NCBI GenBank assembly: GCA_035622315.1
Contig: DASPVP010000080.1
Span: 1-18,094, forward strand
Direction of reading: 5' to 3'
Length of the DNA: 18,094 bases
From: JAJPHJ01 sp035622315
GTDB lineage: Bacteria; Vulcanimicrobiota; Vulcanimicrobiia; Eremiobacterales; Eremiobacteraceae
The translations under genes and the position numbers were made by a program. Shown here in pieces: positions 6,877 through 13,923 of the stretch (the first letter of the stretch is position 1; every line of letters starts with the position of its first letter). Below the pieces are notes generated by a model, which made no database searches, had not been told where the DNA came from, and saw nothing but the letters and a program-made list of their open reading frames with translations.

Positions 6877-7173
6877 CTACTTCTTCTCCTTCCTCGGGGC
6901 GCGCGCTTTGCGCACCGGGATCTTGGCTTTGTCATACAGTCCGCGGTCGGCGAGCAGGCGAGCCGCCGAGGCGGTGGGCTGGGCCCCGCGCCCCAACCAG
7001 CGTTTGACCTTCTCCTCGTCGATCACGAGGTCGACCGGAACGCGGCGCGGATTGTAGTGGCCGACGATCTCCAGGAAGCGTCCATCACGCGGCGACCGGC
7101 TATCGGCGACGACGAATCGATAGGACGGTTGTTTCTTGGCGCCCGTGCGGCGCAGTCTGATCTTGACGCTCAA
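6877..7173 (-). CDS. rpsP: 30S ribosomal protein S16
   Basis: A 98-residue small-subunit ribosomal protein that binds 16S rRNA and stabilises the 5' and central domains during assembly. The opening VKIRLRRTGAKKQPSYR, the middle RFLEIVGHYNP and WLGRGAQPTASAARLL are typical S16. A lysine and arginine-rich tail ends the protein. The start is TTG at 7173, supported by an AAAGGAAG ribosome binding site four bases upstream and by the family N-terminus. The gene lies 14 bases after ffh and abuts khpA, the order conserved in many bacteria. Confidence 0.95.
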   Translation of the reverse strand: MSVKIRLRRTGAKKQPSYRFVVADSRSPRDGRFLEIVGHYNPRRVPVDLVIDEEKVKRWLGRGAQPTASAARLLADRGLYDKAKIPVRKARAPRKEKK

Positions 7174-7177
7174 CGAT

Positions 7178-7185
7178 CTTCCTTT
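7178..7185 (-). promoter_or_regulatory. Ribosome binding site supporting the TTG start of rpsP
   Basis: On the minus strand AAAGGAAG is followed by ATCG and then TTG. The spacing from the GGA core is normal, and the protein begins at the conserved S16 N-terminus. This decides in favour of a TTG start. The site lies in the 14-base gap after the ffh stop codon. Confidence 0.7.
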
Positions 7186-7187
7186 CT

Positions 7188-8513
7188 TTAGAACGCGGGC
7201 CGCGAAGGCCGGCGGTCCAGGGCTCGTGGGCCCTTGGCGAATTGCTTCATCATCTTCTGTGAGGCTTCGAACTGCTTGATCAACCGGTTGACGTCTTGAA
7301 CGCTCGTGCCACTACCGGCTGCGATGCGGCGGCGGCGGCTCGCGTTCAAAATCGTTGGGTCGTTGCGCTCGCGCGGCGTCATCGAGCAGATGATGGCTTC
7401 GATCCGCGAGACCTCCCGCTCGTCGAGATCGCCTGCGAGCGGCAGGTTGCCCATCCCGGGGATCATCTTCACGATGTCGGCGAGCGGACCCATCTTACGC
7501 ATCTGGCGCAGCTGGTCCAAGAAATCCGCGAGCGTCAGGCGCGAGGAGCGCAGCTTGCCCGCAAGTTCTTTGGCCTTCTGTTCGTCGAAGACGCGTTGGC
7601 TCTTCTCGATCAGCGTGAGCACATCGCCCATGCCGAGGATGCGCGAGACGAGCCGGTCGGGATGGAAAGGCTCGAGCGCCGTGACCTTCTCGCCCGTGCC
7701 GATGAATTTCACGGGCTTGTGCGTCACGGCGCGTATCGAGAGCGCCGCCCCGCCGCGGCTATCGCCGTCGAGCTTCGTGAGGATGAGTCCCGTGAGGTCG
7801 AGGCGCTCGTCGAACGCTTTCGCGACGTTGACCGCTTCTTGCCCGGTCATCGCGTCGACGACGAGCAGCGACTCGTCTGGCGAGACCGCTGCTTTGATCG
7901 CGGCGAGCTCCGCCATCAGCGGCTCGTCGATCTGCAGGCGGCCAGCGGTATCCAGCAGCACCGCGCCGTGACCGATCTGGCGCGCGCTCGCGAGCGCCGC
8001 CTTTGCGATCTCAACGGGCGGGCGCACTCCCTCTTCGAAGACGGGCACCTCGATCTGCTCGCCCAAGACCCTTAACTGGCCGATCGCGGCCGGCCGGTAG
8101 ACGTCGCACGCGACGAGCAACGGCCGTCGCCCAGCCTCGCGCAACGACAGCGCAAGCTTCGCCGCCTGCGTCGTCTTGCCGCTGCCCTGCAGACCGACGA
8201 GCATGATCACGGTCGGGCCTGATGCCGCAAACCGCAACGGCTCCGACCTCGTGCCCATGAGCTCGATGAGACCGTCGTGCACGATCTTCACGACGGCCTG
8301 TGCCGGGGTGAGCGACTCGAGGACCTCCGCGCCGATCGCGCGCTCGCGGATCGAAGCGATGAAATCCTTGACGACGGCGAGGTTGACGTCTGCTTCGAGC
8401 AGCGCGACGCGGACCTCCCGGAGGACTTCCGAGACGTCCGCTTCCGTCAGTTTGCCGCGCGAACGCAGCCTGGCGAAGATCGCTCCGAGGCGATCGGAGA
8501 GTGCTGAGAACAT
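7188..8513 (-). CDS. ffh: Signal recognition particle protein Ffh (SRP54)
   Basis: A 441-residue SRP GTPase that binds signal sequences of nascent chains, 4.5S/6S RNA and the receptor FtsY at the membrane. The N domain covers about 1-90, with LREVRVALLEADVN typical of the family. The G domain has Walker A GLQGSGKTT (107-115), DVYRPAA (137-143), DTAGR (188-192) and the TKLDGDSRGG guanine-specificity segment. The methionine-containing M domain (from about 300) has QMRKMGPLADIVKMIPGMGN and the RRRRIAAGSGTSVQDVN RNA-binding motif. Length is normal. The start is ATG 8513; no good Shine-Dalgarno is seen. It follows acpP after 58 bases and is followed by rpsP. The receptor gene ftsY, often upstream, is not in the window. 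Confidence 0.97.
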   Translation of the reverse strand: MFSALSDRLGAIFARLRSRGKLTEADVSEVLREVRVALLEADVNLAVVKDFIASIRERAIGAEVLESLTPAQAVVKIVHDGLIELMGTRSEPLRFAASGPTVIMLVGLQGSGKTTQAAKLALSLREAGRRPLLVACDVYRPAAIGQLRVLGEQIEVPVFEEGVRPPVEIAKAALASARQIGHGAVLLDTAGRLQIDEPLMAELAAIKAAVSPDESLLVVDAMTGQEAVNVAKAFDERLDLTGLILTKLDGDSRGGAALSIRAVTHKPVKFIGTGEKVTALEPFHPDRLVSRILGMGDVLTLIEKSQRVFDEQKAKELAGKLRSSRLTLADFLDQLRQMRKMGPLADIVKMIPGMGNLPLAGDLDEREVSRIEAIICSMTPRERNDPTILNASRRRRIAAGSGTSVQDVNRLIKQFEASQKMMKQFAKGPRALDRRPSRPAF

Positions 8514-8546
8514 GATCTACTCTAGCCGCAGGTGCGCAAACGGGCG

Positions 8547-8561
8547 GTGCCGCGGCGGCAC
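8547..8561. repeat. GC-rich palindrome in the acpP-ffh gap
   Basis: GTGCCGC, one G, then GCGGCAC form a perfect inverted repeat, which can fold as a 6-bp stem with a 3-base loop. It lies 11 bases after the acpP stop in the 58-base gap before ffh. No T tract follows, so a full intrinsic terminator is unlikely. A partial terminator, an mRNA-end stabiliser or chance in GC-rich sequence are all possible. Confidence 0.35.
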
Positions 8562-8571
8562 GCGTCGTGGG

Positions 8572-8811
8572 TTACGTCTTTTCGCTGACTTCCTCGATGT
8601 ATCGGACGGCGTCGCCGACCGTCTTGATCTTCTCGGCGTCTTCGTCCGGGATGTCCAGATTGAACTCCGTCTCGAGCGCCATGACCAATTCGACCTGGTC
8701 GAGGGAATCGGCGCCGAGATCGTCCGTGATCGACGCCTCGGGCGTGACCTCGTCTTCGTCCACACCGAGCTGCTCAACGATGGTCTTCTTCACTTTGTCG
8801 AACACTGACAT
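8572..8811 (-). CDS. acpP: Acyl carrier protein
   Basis: A 79-residue acidic carrier protein of type II fatty acid synthesis. Ser36 in the invariant GADSLD motif is the site for the 4'-phosphopantetheine arm, which carries the growing acyl chain. The acidic helix II (SLDQVELVMALETEF) that docks FabH, FabD and FabG, and the terminal YIEEV helix, are standard. It lies 40 bases after fabG. A GGAGG motif lies about 12 bases before the ATG, which is wider than usual. The gene fabF, often next, is missing; ffh follows instead. Confidence 0.97.
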   Translation of the reverse strand: MSVFDKVKKTIVEQLGVDEDEVTPEASITDDLGADSLDQVELVMALETEFNLDIPDEDAEKIKTVGDAVRYIEEVSEKT

Positions 8812-8851
8812 CAGGGTCTCGCTACCTCCATAGGTCGATGTACGGAACGTC

Positions 8852-9592
8852 TCAAGTCGACAGGCCGCCGTCGACGGCGATGACCTGTCCGGTGATGTAT
8901 GCCGCCTCGTCGCTCGCGAGAAACGCGACGACGTTTGCCACTTCCTCCGCGCTTCCGAACCGGCGCAACCCGATTCGACCGAGGTACGAATCCTTCACGG
9001 CGGGCGGGAGTGCCTGGGTCATCTCCGTCTCGATGAAGCCGGGCGCGACCGCATTCACTCGGATGTGACGAGAGCCCAGTTCCTGCGCGAGCGATTTCGT
9101 GAGCCCGATGACGCCGGCTTTCGCTGCGACGTATGCGCTCTGCCCGGCGTTACCGGTCAACGCGACGACCGAGGTGATGTTGACGATCGCGCCGCTCTTC
9201 TGCGATAGCATCACCTTTCCCGCCGCAGCACTGAGATAAAACATGCTTTTGAGATTGATCGCGAGGCTCTCGTCCAATGCTTCCCATCGCAACCGCAGGA
9301 TCAACGCATCGAAGGTCTTACCCGCGTTGTTCACCAGGATGTCGAGCCGGCCCAAATGCGCGGTCGCCGCAGCGACGAGGTCCGATGCTTGGGAGGGGTC
9401 GGCGACATCCGCCGGATGCACGAGCGCGGTTCCGCCGAGCCCCGAAAGCTCCTGCCGCACCGCCTCGAGCGGCTCCCGACGACGCCCGACGAGGACGAGA
9501 CTCGCGCCCTCGCGCGCGAGTTTGTGGGCGATCGCGCGTCCGATGCCGGTGCCTGCGCCGGTCACAAGCGCGCCTTTACCGGTCAGGCTCAT
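8852..9592 (-). CDS. fabG: 3-oxoacyl-[acyl-carrier-protein] reductase
   Basis: A 246-residue NADPH-dependent SDR that reduces 3-oxoacyl-ACP to 3-hydroxyacyl-ACP in each elongation cycle. The motifs are TGAGTGIG (11-18), NNAG (88-91), Ser141, and Tyr154-x3-Lys158 in SAYVAAKAG. The C-terminal ITGQVIAVDGG is characteristic of FabG. The start is ATG 9592, whose ATGA overlaps the fabD stop by four bases, implying translational coupling. The reading frame stays open far upstream inside fabD, but that stretch is out of frame with fabD and shows no protein likeness. The position between fabD and acpP supports FabG over a generic SDR. Confidence 0.96.
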   Translation of the reverse strand: MSLTGKGALVTGAGTGIGRAIAHKLAREGASLVLVGRRREPLEAVRQELSGLGGTALVHPADVADPSQASDLVAAATAHLGRLDILVNNAGKTFDALILRLRWEALDESLAINLKSMFYLSAAAGKVMLSQKSGAIVNITSVVALTGNAGQSAYVAAKAGVIGLTKSLAQELGSRHIRVNAVAPGFIETEMTQALPPAVKDSYLGRIGLRRFGSAEEVANVVAFLASDEAAYITGQVIAVDGGLST

Positions 9593-10545
9593 GCAGCTGA
9601 CGACCCCAGCGCGGACCGTGCGCTTTCCAGTCCAGCGACGTCCGCCACGTGCATGACGCGCGTCGCCCCCAGGTCGGGCAGGCGCTTCACCATAGGTGCG
9701 AGCACTTCGCTCGCGCCGCACTCGATGACGACGTCGGGACGCAGCGCCAAGAGCGCCACCGCCGCCTCGTGCCAGCGCACGCGCGAGCACAGGCTCGCGA
9801 TGAGCGCTTCTTTGATCTCTTCGACCGAACGATACGGTCGCGCGAACACGTTGCTCATCACGGTGAAGGCCGGCATGCGCACGTGGGCCTGCTCGACGGC
9901 GTGCGCGAATCGCGGCATCGCCGGCTCCATGAGCGAGCTGTGCCACGCGCCAGAGACGTTCAGCATCCGCACCCGCTTCGCACCCACCTCCTTTGCGATC
10001 TCGCACGCTGCCTCGACACCCGCCACGTCGCCGGAAATCACGATCTGCGTCAGCGTGTTGAGATTGCCGATGTCGACGCGCGCGCCGGTCTGTTCCCGGG
10101 CCTGCCTGCAGACGCCGTCGACGGCCTGTTCCTCCATCCCGATGATCGCCGCCATCGCGCCGGGCGCGCGGTCGGAGGCCTCGCCCATCGCAAGGCCGCG
10201 CTCGTTCACCACGCGGACGGCTTCGCTGAAATCCATCGCCGCCGCGATCTCGAGCGAGCAATATTCGCCGAACGAGTGTCCCGCCGTGGCCACGGGCTGC
10301 AAGCCGAGCGTGGCCACCGCGCGATAGATCGCGACATTCGCCGTGAAGATCGCAGGCTGGCTGAGGCGTGTCTCTTTGAGCTCTTCCTCGCTCGCCGTGC
10401 GGACGCGCTCGAGCAGGTCGTATCCCAACACTTTGGAGGCAAGCTCGAAACATTTTCGCGACTCGGGGAAATGCGCGGCGACGTCCGATCCCATGCCGGA
10501 TGCCTGCGACCCCTGGCCCGGAAAGATAAAAGCGGCGGTCGCCAT
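9589..10545 (-). CDS. fabD: Malonyl-CoA:ACP transacylase
   Basis: A 318-residue enzyme that transfers malonyl from CoA to ACP, supplying the extender unit for fatty acid synthesis. The opening FPGQGSQ with Gln11, nucleophile Ser91 in GHSFGEY, the VNERG segment with Arg116, and catalytic His202 in VSGAWHS mark the active site. The family more often has GHSLGEY and VSGPFHS; both changes are conservative. The small ferredoxin-like subdomain (about 125-190) includes NLNTLTQIVISG. The start is ATG 10545, seven bases after the fabH stop. The stop overlaps the fabG start. Confidence 0.96.
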   Translation of the reverse strand: MATAAFIFPGQGSQASGMGSDVAAHFPESRKCFELASKVLGYDLLERVRTASEEELKETRLSQPAIFTANVAIYRAVATLGLQPVATAGHSFGEYCSLEIAAAMDFSEAVRVVNERGLAMGEASDRAPGAMAAIIGMEEQAVDGVCRQAREQTGARVDIGNLNTLTQIVISGDVAGVEAACEIAKEVGAKRVRMLNVSGAWHSSLMEPAMPRFAHAVEQAHVRMPAFTVMSNVFARPYRSVEEIKEALIASLCSRVRWHEAAVALLALRPDVVIECGASEVLAPMVKRLPDLGATRVMHVADVAGLESARSALGSSAA

Positions 10546-10552
10546 GCCGCGA

Positions 10553-11608
10553 CTAGGGTGAGCCTGCAGGCGTCGCGGCTGACGGCCGCTTCACGACCGC
10601 GCGCACGACCGGCGCACCGCTCCAACGCCACACGATCGATCCCCATGACAGGCCCCCGCCGAACGCGACGAGAGCGACGACGTGTCCTTGCTTGATGAGT
10701 CCCTTCTCGACGGCTTCGCCAAGCGCGATCGGGATCGACGCTGCCGACGTGTTGCCGTACTCCGCGATATTGACGATGCACTTCTCGGGCGGCACGCCGA
10801 GCATCTTGATCATCGCATCGACGATGCGTTGGTTGGCCTGGTGCGGAACGACGAAGTCGATGTCCGCCGTCGTCAGATTGGCGCGCTCGAGCGCGAGGCG
10901 CGTCGACGCAGCCATCTGGTTCACCGCGAATTTGAAAACGCTCTGCCCCTGCATCTTGATATAGCCGAGCCGCTCATCGGTCAGCTCGCCGTTCTTGTTG
11001 TACGGGTTTCTGCTCCCGCCCCCCGGCAGGTAGAGGACCGAGGGATCCGAGCCGTCGGCGCCCAGGTCCGCGCCCAAAAAGCAATCCGGATCAGCCCGCT
11101 CGACGACGGCTGCGCCAGCGCCATCGCCGAACAGCACGCACGTCGCGCGATCCGTGTAGTCCGTGATCTTCGAAAGCGTCTCAGCGCCGATCACGAGCAC
11201 CGACCGGAACACGCCGGAGCGGATGAGCGAGGCGGCCGTGGTCAGCGAATACACAAAACCCGAGCACGCGATGGAGATGTCGAAGGCGGGCGTACGTTGC
11301 ACGCCGAGCTGCGCCGCCACGAGACAGGCAAGCGCTGGAAACGGGTAGTCGGGCGTCGCGGTCGCGCAGATGATGCAATCGATGTCTGCGGCGGTCCGCT
11401 GCGCCGCTTCGAGCGCGGCTTTCCCTGCGGGAACCGCGAGATCGGATGTCGCCCCTTCGGGCCAGATGATGTGGCGCCGCTTCATGCCCGTGCGCTGCGT
11501 GATCCACTCGTCGCTCGTGTCGACGAGTTTCTCGAGGTCCTCGTTCGTGAGGACGCCCGGAGGGGCGCAGAACCCGACGCCCGTGATCGCGGCGCCGTAA
11601 GCGGTCAA
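10553..11608 (-). CDS. fabH: 3-oxoacyl-[acyl-carrier-protein] synthase III
   Basis: A 351-residue ketosynthase that starts fatty acid synthesis by condensing an acyl-CoA primer with malonyl-ACP. The catalytic triad is Cys115 (SIACSGF), His256 (VPHQANQRI) and Asn286 (YGNTSAAS). The dimer and CoA features DEWITQRTGM and FGGGLSWGS are present. About 20 extra residues rich in Pro, Ala and Val follow the usual C-terminal Trp region, so the protein is slightly long. The start is TTG 11608, supported by an AAGGGA site six bases upstream that spans the rpmF stop. No alternative ATG preserves the N-terminal strand ITGVGFCAPP. Primer preference (acetyl or branched) cannot be read. Confidence 0.95.
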   Translation of the reverse strand: MTAYGAAITGVGFCAPPGVLTNEDLEKLVDTSDEWITQRTGMKRRHIIWPEGATSDLAVPAGKAALEAAQRTAADIDCIICATATPDYPFPALACLVAAQLGVQRTPAFDISIACSGFVYSLTTAASLIRSGVFRSVLVIGAETLSKITDYTDRATCVLFGDGAGAAVVERADPDCFLGADLGADGSDPSVLYLPGGGSRNPYNKNGELTDERLGYIKMQGQSVFKFAVNQMAASTRLALERANLTTADIDFVVPHQANQRIVDAMIKMLGVPPEKCIVNIAEYGNTSAASIPIALGEAVEKGLIKQGHVVALVAFGGGLSWGSIVWRWSGAPVVRAVVKRPSAATPAGSP

Positions 11609-11611
11609 AGG

Positions 11612-11812
11612 TTATCCCTTCTGCGGGCCTGCCGCTTCGTCCACCTTGAGCGCCTGGCGGCCGTCATAGTAACCGCAGTGCAGACAGGCGTGGTGCGGCC
11701 GGCGCGGCTTCTTGCACTGGGGACAGTTCGACAGGGTGACGCGACGCATCTTCCACGTCCGCCGACGCGTGCGGATATTCGATTTGCTGCGCTTCTGTTT
11801 CGGATTCGCCAT
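11612..11812 (-). CDS. rpmF: 50S ribosomal protein L32, zinc-binding form
   Basis: A 66-residue large-subunit protein. The N-terminus MANPKQKRSKSNIRTRRRTW is classic L32. Two CxxC pairs (Cys30, Cys33 and Cys43, Cys46) make a zinc ribbon, so this is the Cys-containing (C+) form rather than the zinc-independent paralogue. The start is ATG 11812, preceded closely by AAGGGA. The frame stays open upstream, but the conserved N-terminus fixes the start. The yceD-rpmF pair is widely conserved. The gene usually next to it in E. coli, plsX, is absent; fabH follows after three bases. Confidence 0.96.
   Translation of the reverse strand: MANPKQKRSKSNIRTRRRTWKMRRVTLSNCPQCKKPRRPHHACLHCGYYDGRQALKVDEAAGPQKG
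11615..11620 (-). promoter_or_regulatory. Ribosome binding site supporting the TTG start of fabH
   Basis: AAGGGA on the minus strand is followed by six bases (TAACCT) and TTG. The TAA in the spacer is part of the rpmF stop. Good spacing and the FabH family N-terminus together favour this rare start codon. Confidence 0.6.
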
Positions 11813-11891
11813 GAGTCCCTTTTCGATCGGATGCGCGTGCAGCCGGGAGCGTCGCAGGGATGAAATCCGCGCGCGCGGCGGGCACGATGGT

Positions 11892-11907
11892 GCGATCCGC
11901 GGATCGC
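11892..11907. repeat. Perfect 16-bp palindrome in the yceD-rpmF gap
   Basis: GCGATCCGCGGATCGC is fully self-complementary and begins three bases after the yceD stop, in the widest gap (98 bases) of the long minus-strand run. It could be a binding site, a processing or termination hairpin separating yceD from rpmF, or chance. No T tract follows. I see no good -10 in the rest of this gap. Confidence 0.45.
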
Positions 11908-11910
11908 CCC

Positions 11911-12423
11911 TTATGAAACGTTGTGTTTTGCTTCGTCCCGAAAACGAGCCAAGCCTGCCAAGCGCGGATCCACGTCGCTCGGCGCGCACGTGCAGCTTGC
12001 GACATTACGATTGACGCCGCACATCGAGCAGATCCCTTCGCACTGCTGCGAGCATAACGGCGCCATCGGTTCGTCGACTTCCAAGAGCTGAGAGACCAGA
12101 TCCGAGATGTCGATCTGCCGGTCGACGAGCGGGGACACGGTCGCGGGAACATCTTCGCCCTCCGCCACGTCTTCGCTGAACGTCTCCGCGACGTCGATGT
12201 TGATCGGACGGTCGAAGAGCTCGAGACAACGCGCGCACGTCTCCCGCTCGACGCCTTGCAGCCTGCCATGCAAGTGGACGCCGTGGCTGATGCGTTCGAT
12301 CTTGCCGCGCAGCGTCACACCTTCAGGATAGCGCGCTCCGAGTTCTGCAGACGGGCGGACGTGCTGCTCGATCTCGATCGAAGCCACCTCGGGATGGAAC
12401 AGCCTGTCGACGGGGATCTTCAT
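11911..12423 (-). CDS. yceD: DUF177 / YceD family protein
   Basis: A 170-residue member of COG1399, the family paired with rpmF in most bacteria and linked to 23S rRNA accumulation or ribosome biogenesis in plants and E. coli. The cysteine pattern fits the zinc-binding bacterial form: Cys63 and Cys66 (CARC), then Cys124, Cys128, Cys132 and Cys135 (CSQQCEGICSMCGVN), then Cys144 and Cys146 (CTC). The terminal DPRLAGLARFRD is a family hallmark. The start ATG 12423 overlaps the upstream stop as ATGA, implying coupling with the PDZ-Lon gene. The biochemical function is still unsettled. Confidence 0.92.
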   Translation of the reverse strand: MKIPVDRLFHPEVASIEIEQHVRPSAELGARYPEGVTLRGKIERISHGVHLHGRLQGVERETCARCLELFDRPINIDVAETFSEDVAEGEDVPATVSPLVDRQIDISDLVSQLLEVDEPMAPLCSQQCEGICSMCGVNRNVASCTCAPSDVDPRLAGLARFRDEAKHNVS

Positions 12424-13391
12424 TGCGAGAGTTGAGATTTCTCCAGCGCGTCGAGCGCGGCCTGGAAGGTGCGCACCGGGATGACCCGGATGTGTGGTGT
12501 GTTCTTGATATCCGCGTAGTTGCTCGCGGGGACGAAGAAGATACGCGCCCGAGCGCGGGTAGCCGCGCGGACTTTTTCCCGCGCGCCTTCGATCGGGCCG
12601 ACCGTGCCGTCCGCGGCGAGCACGCCGGTGCCGGCCACGTCCATCCCCGACGCGATATCCTTGTTCGTGAGCGTGCGGTAGATCTGCAGCGCGAACATGA
12701 GGCCTGCGCTCGATCCATTGATGTTGACGATATGGAAGACGACGTGCACTGGCAAGGAGTAGGCTTGCGTCTGGAACGTGCCCGTGATGCCGAAGCGCGG
12801 CTTGCCCTGGAACGAAAACGTCGCGCAGCTCAGCTGTAGCTTTCCGTTGCCGCGGCGCACCGCGAGTTGAAATCTCGTGCCTAGGGGTTTGGCGGCGGTC
12901 GCGGCGGGCAACGTGTTCGCGTTTTGCAAGAGCGCACCGTCGACGGCCTCGATCTGGTCGCCGACGCGGAAGCAGCGCGCGCCCGGCGACCGCGGCACGA
13001 TGCGCACCACGACGAAACTCGAGCGCGCGAGCACCGGCAACCCCGCAGCGCGCTCGGCCACGATCTGCGCGTTCGTCTGGCTCTCGGTCATCGCATCGAT
13101 GAGCGCGAGGTTCAGTTGGCGGTCGCTGACGCTCGGCGGGACCAGCTCCTGGCGCCGGATGATCTCGTAGCCGGGCAAGACCTTCGCGACCGCATAAAAA
13201 AACGGCCGGCCCGGCATTAGGTTGACGTCCGTCAGATAGAATCGGCCCGGCGGCGACGCGTGCCCTGGCACGGTGATCGCCCGCGTCAGATCGACGGCCG
13301 CTCCAGGACCGAAGATGATGTACGGTATCGGGATCAAGAAGAGCGCACAGGCCACCGCGCCGGCGACGAGCGCGATGCGCAGCACGCGCAC
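12420..13391 (-). CDS. PDZ and Lon-type (S16) membrane-anchored serine protease, YlbL-like
   Basis: A 323-residue protein anchored by one N-terminal transmembrane helix (about 5-28), with the rest outside the membrane. A PDZ-like segment spans about 125-190 (VVVRIVPRSPGARCFRVGDQIEAVDG). A Lon proteolytic domain fills the C-terminal third, with catalytic Ser228 in NGSSAGLMFAL and Lys273 in GPIEGAREKV. The family motif is usually GPSAG; here Pro is replaced by Ser, while the catalytic residue remains. B. subtilis YlbL and actinobacterial homologues have this layout and lie beside DUF177 and coaD, as here. The start GTG 13391 is the furthest-upstream canonical codon that keeps the helix intact; no clear ribosome binding site is seen. 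It overlaps yceD by four bases. Substrates are unknown. Confidence 0.88.
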   Translation of the reverse strand: MRVLRIALVAGAVACALFLIPIPYIIFGPGAAVDLTRAITVPGHASPPGRFYLTDVNLMPGRPFFYAVAKVLPGYEIIRRQELVPPSVSDRQLNLALIDAMTESQTNAQIVAERAAGLPVLARSSFVVVRIVPRSPGARCFRVGDQIEAVDGALLQNANTLPAATAAKPLGTRFQLAVRRGNGKLQLSCATFSFQGKPRFGITGTFQTQAYSLPVHVVFHIVNINGSSAGLMFALQIYRTLTNKDIASGMDVAGTGVLAADGTVGPIEGAREKVRAATRARARIFFVPASNYADIKNTPHIRVIPVRTFQAALDALEKSQLSQ

Positions 13392-13432
13392 GCCGATGCG
13401 GCGGCGCGACTGCGTCCAAAACGAAGGCTCGG

Positions 13433-13900
13433 CTATGTCGCGCTCATTTCTTTGGGCTGCTTGCCGTTGTTCGCCGCCGGCTGCGCAAGCGTCTGACGTC
13501 CCTTCTGCACCGCAGCCAAGGCTTTCCCCAAACTCGCATCGAGCGAGGCAAGCACGTGATCCGCGTATTCGTCAGCGCCGCGGCGGATGTCGCGAGCCGC
13601 GCGTTGCGCTTGCTCCACGATATCGTCGGCGCGTGCTTGAGCCTTAGCCACGAGGTCGCTCTCTGCGGCGCGCACCTTCTGCTCGTCCGCGGCCACCGGC
13701 CCAGCGGCCGTGTCACGAACCTGCTCGCCGAAGCGCTGCTCGTCCCGACGCGCGCGGCTGGCATCTTCGGGCATGGCCGAGCGGAGCTTTTCGATGAGGT
13801 CGTGGACGCGATCGGCGTTCACGGCGCGCCAACCGAACGGCATCCAGACGCCGTCGCGGATGACGGATTCCAATTTGTCGATGACGCGATACGCGCTCAT
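13433..13900 (-). CDS. SepIVA-like / DivIVA-like coiled-coil protein
   Basis: A 155-residue soluble protein. The N-terminal 50 residues (YRVIDKLESVIRDG, then DRVHDLIEKLRSAMPED) and the C-terminal segment EYADHVLASLDASLGKALAA plus VQKGRQTL resemble, from memory, both ends of mycobacterial SepIVA. Between them, residues 50-110 form a charged, Ala-rich coiled coil, with AQARADDIVEQAQRAARDI like the repeated units of that protein but far fewer copies. SepIVA is an essential cell-division and envelope factor whose gene adjoins the DUF177 gene in mycobacteria. Here the gene sits between coaD and the PDZ-Lon-DUF177 pair. A septal or envelope scaffold role is inferred. Any alanine-rich coiled coil could mimic part of this. 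The start ATG 13900 has a strong GGAGG site seven bases upstream. Confidence 0.72.
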   Translation of the reverse strand: MSAYRVIDKLESVIRDGVWMPFGWRAVNADRVHDLIEKLRSAMPEDASRARRDEQRFGEQVRDTAAGPVAADEQKVRAAESDLVAKAQARADDIVEQAQRAARDIRRGADEYADHVLASLDASLGKALAAVQKGRQTLAQPAANNGKQPKEMSAT

Positions 13901-13907
13901 GTGCTTT

Positions 13908-13912
13908 CCTCC
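13908..13912 (-). promoter_or_regulatory. Strong Shine-Dalgarno of the SepIVA-like gene
   Basis: GGAGG on the minus strand, seven bases before ATG 13900, in the 23-base gap after coaD. It is the most consensus-like ribosome binding site in the window, whereas several neighbours have none. High translation of this coiled-coil gene is a reasonable inference. Confidence 0.7.
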
Positions 13913-13923
13913 AAGTGAGATCG

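Noticed and set aside
9593..10453. Upstream extension of the fabG frame through fabD
   Set aside because: The extra 287 codons lie out of frame within fabD, which is intact. The FabG family starts at ATG 9592, with an ATGA overlap.
10682..11863. A 393-codon plus-strand open frame over fabH and rpmF
   Set aside because: It is antisense to two highly conserved genes. Its composition (Arg, His, Asp) is that of a shadow frame.
12424..13419. Upstream extension of the yceD frame through the PDZ-Lon gene
   Set aside because: The extension is Arg-rich with no family match, while the PDZ-Lon frame holds catalytic motifs. The conserved start MKIPVD is at 12423.
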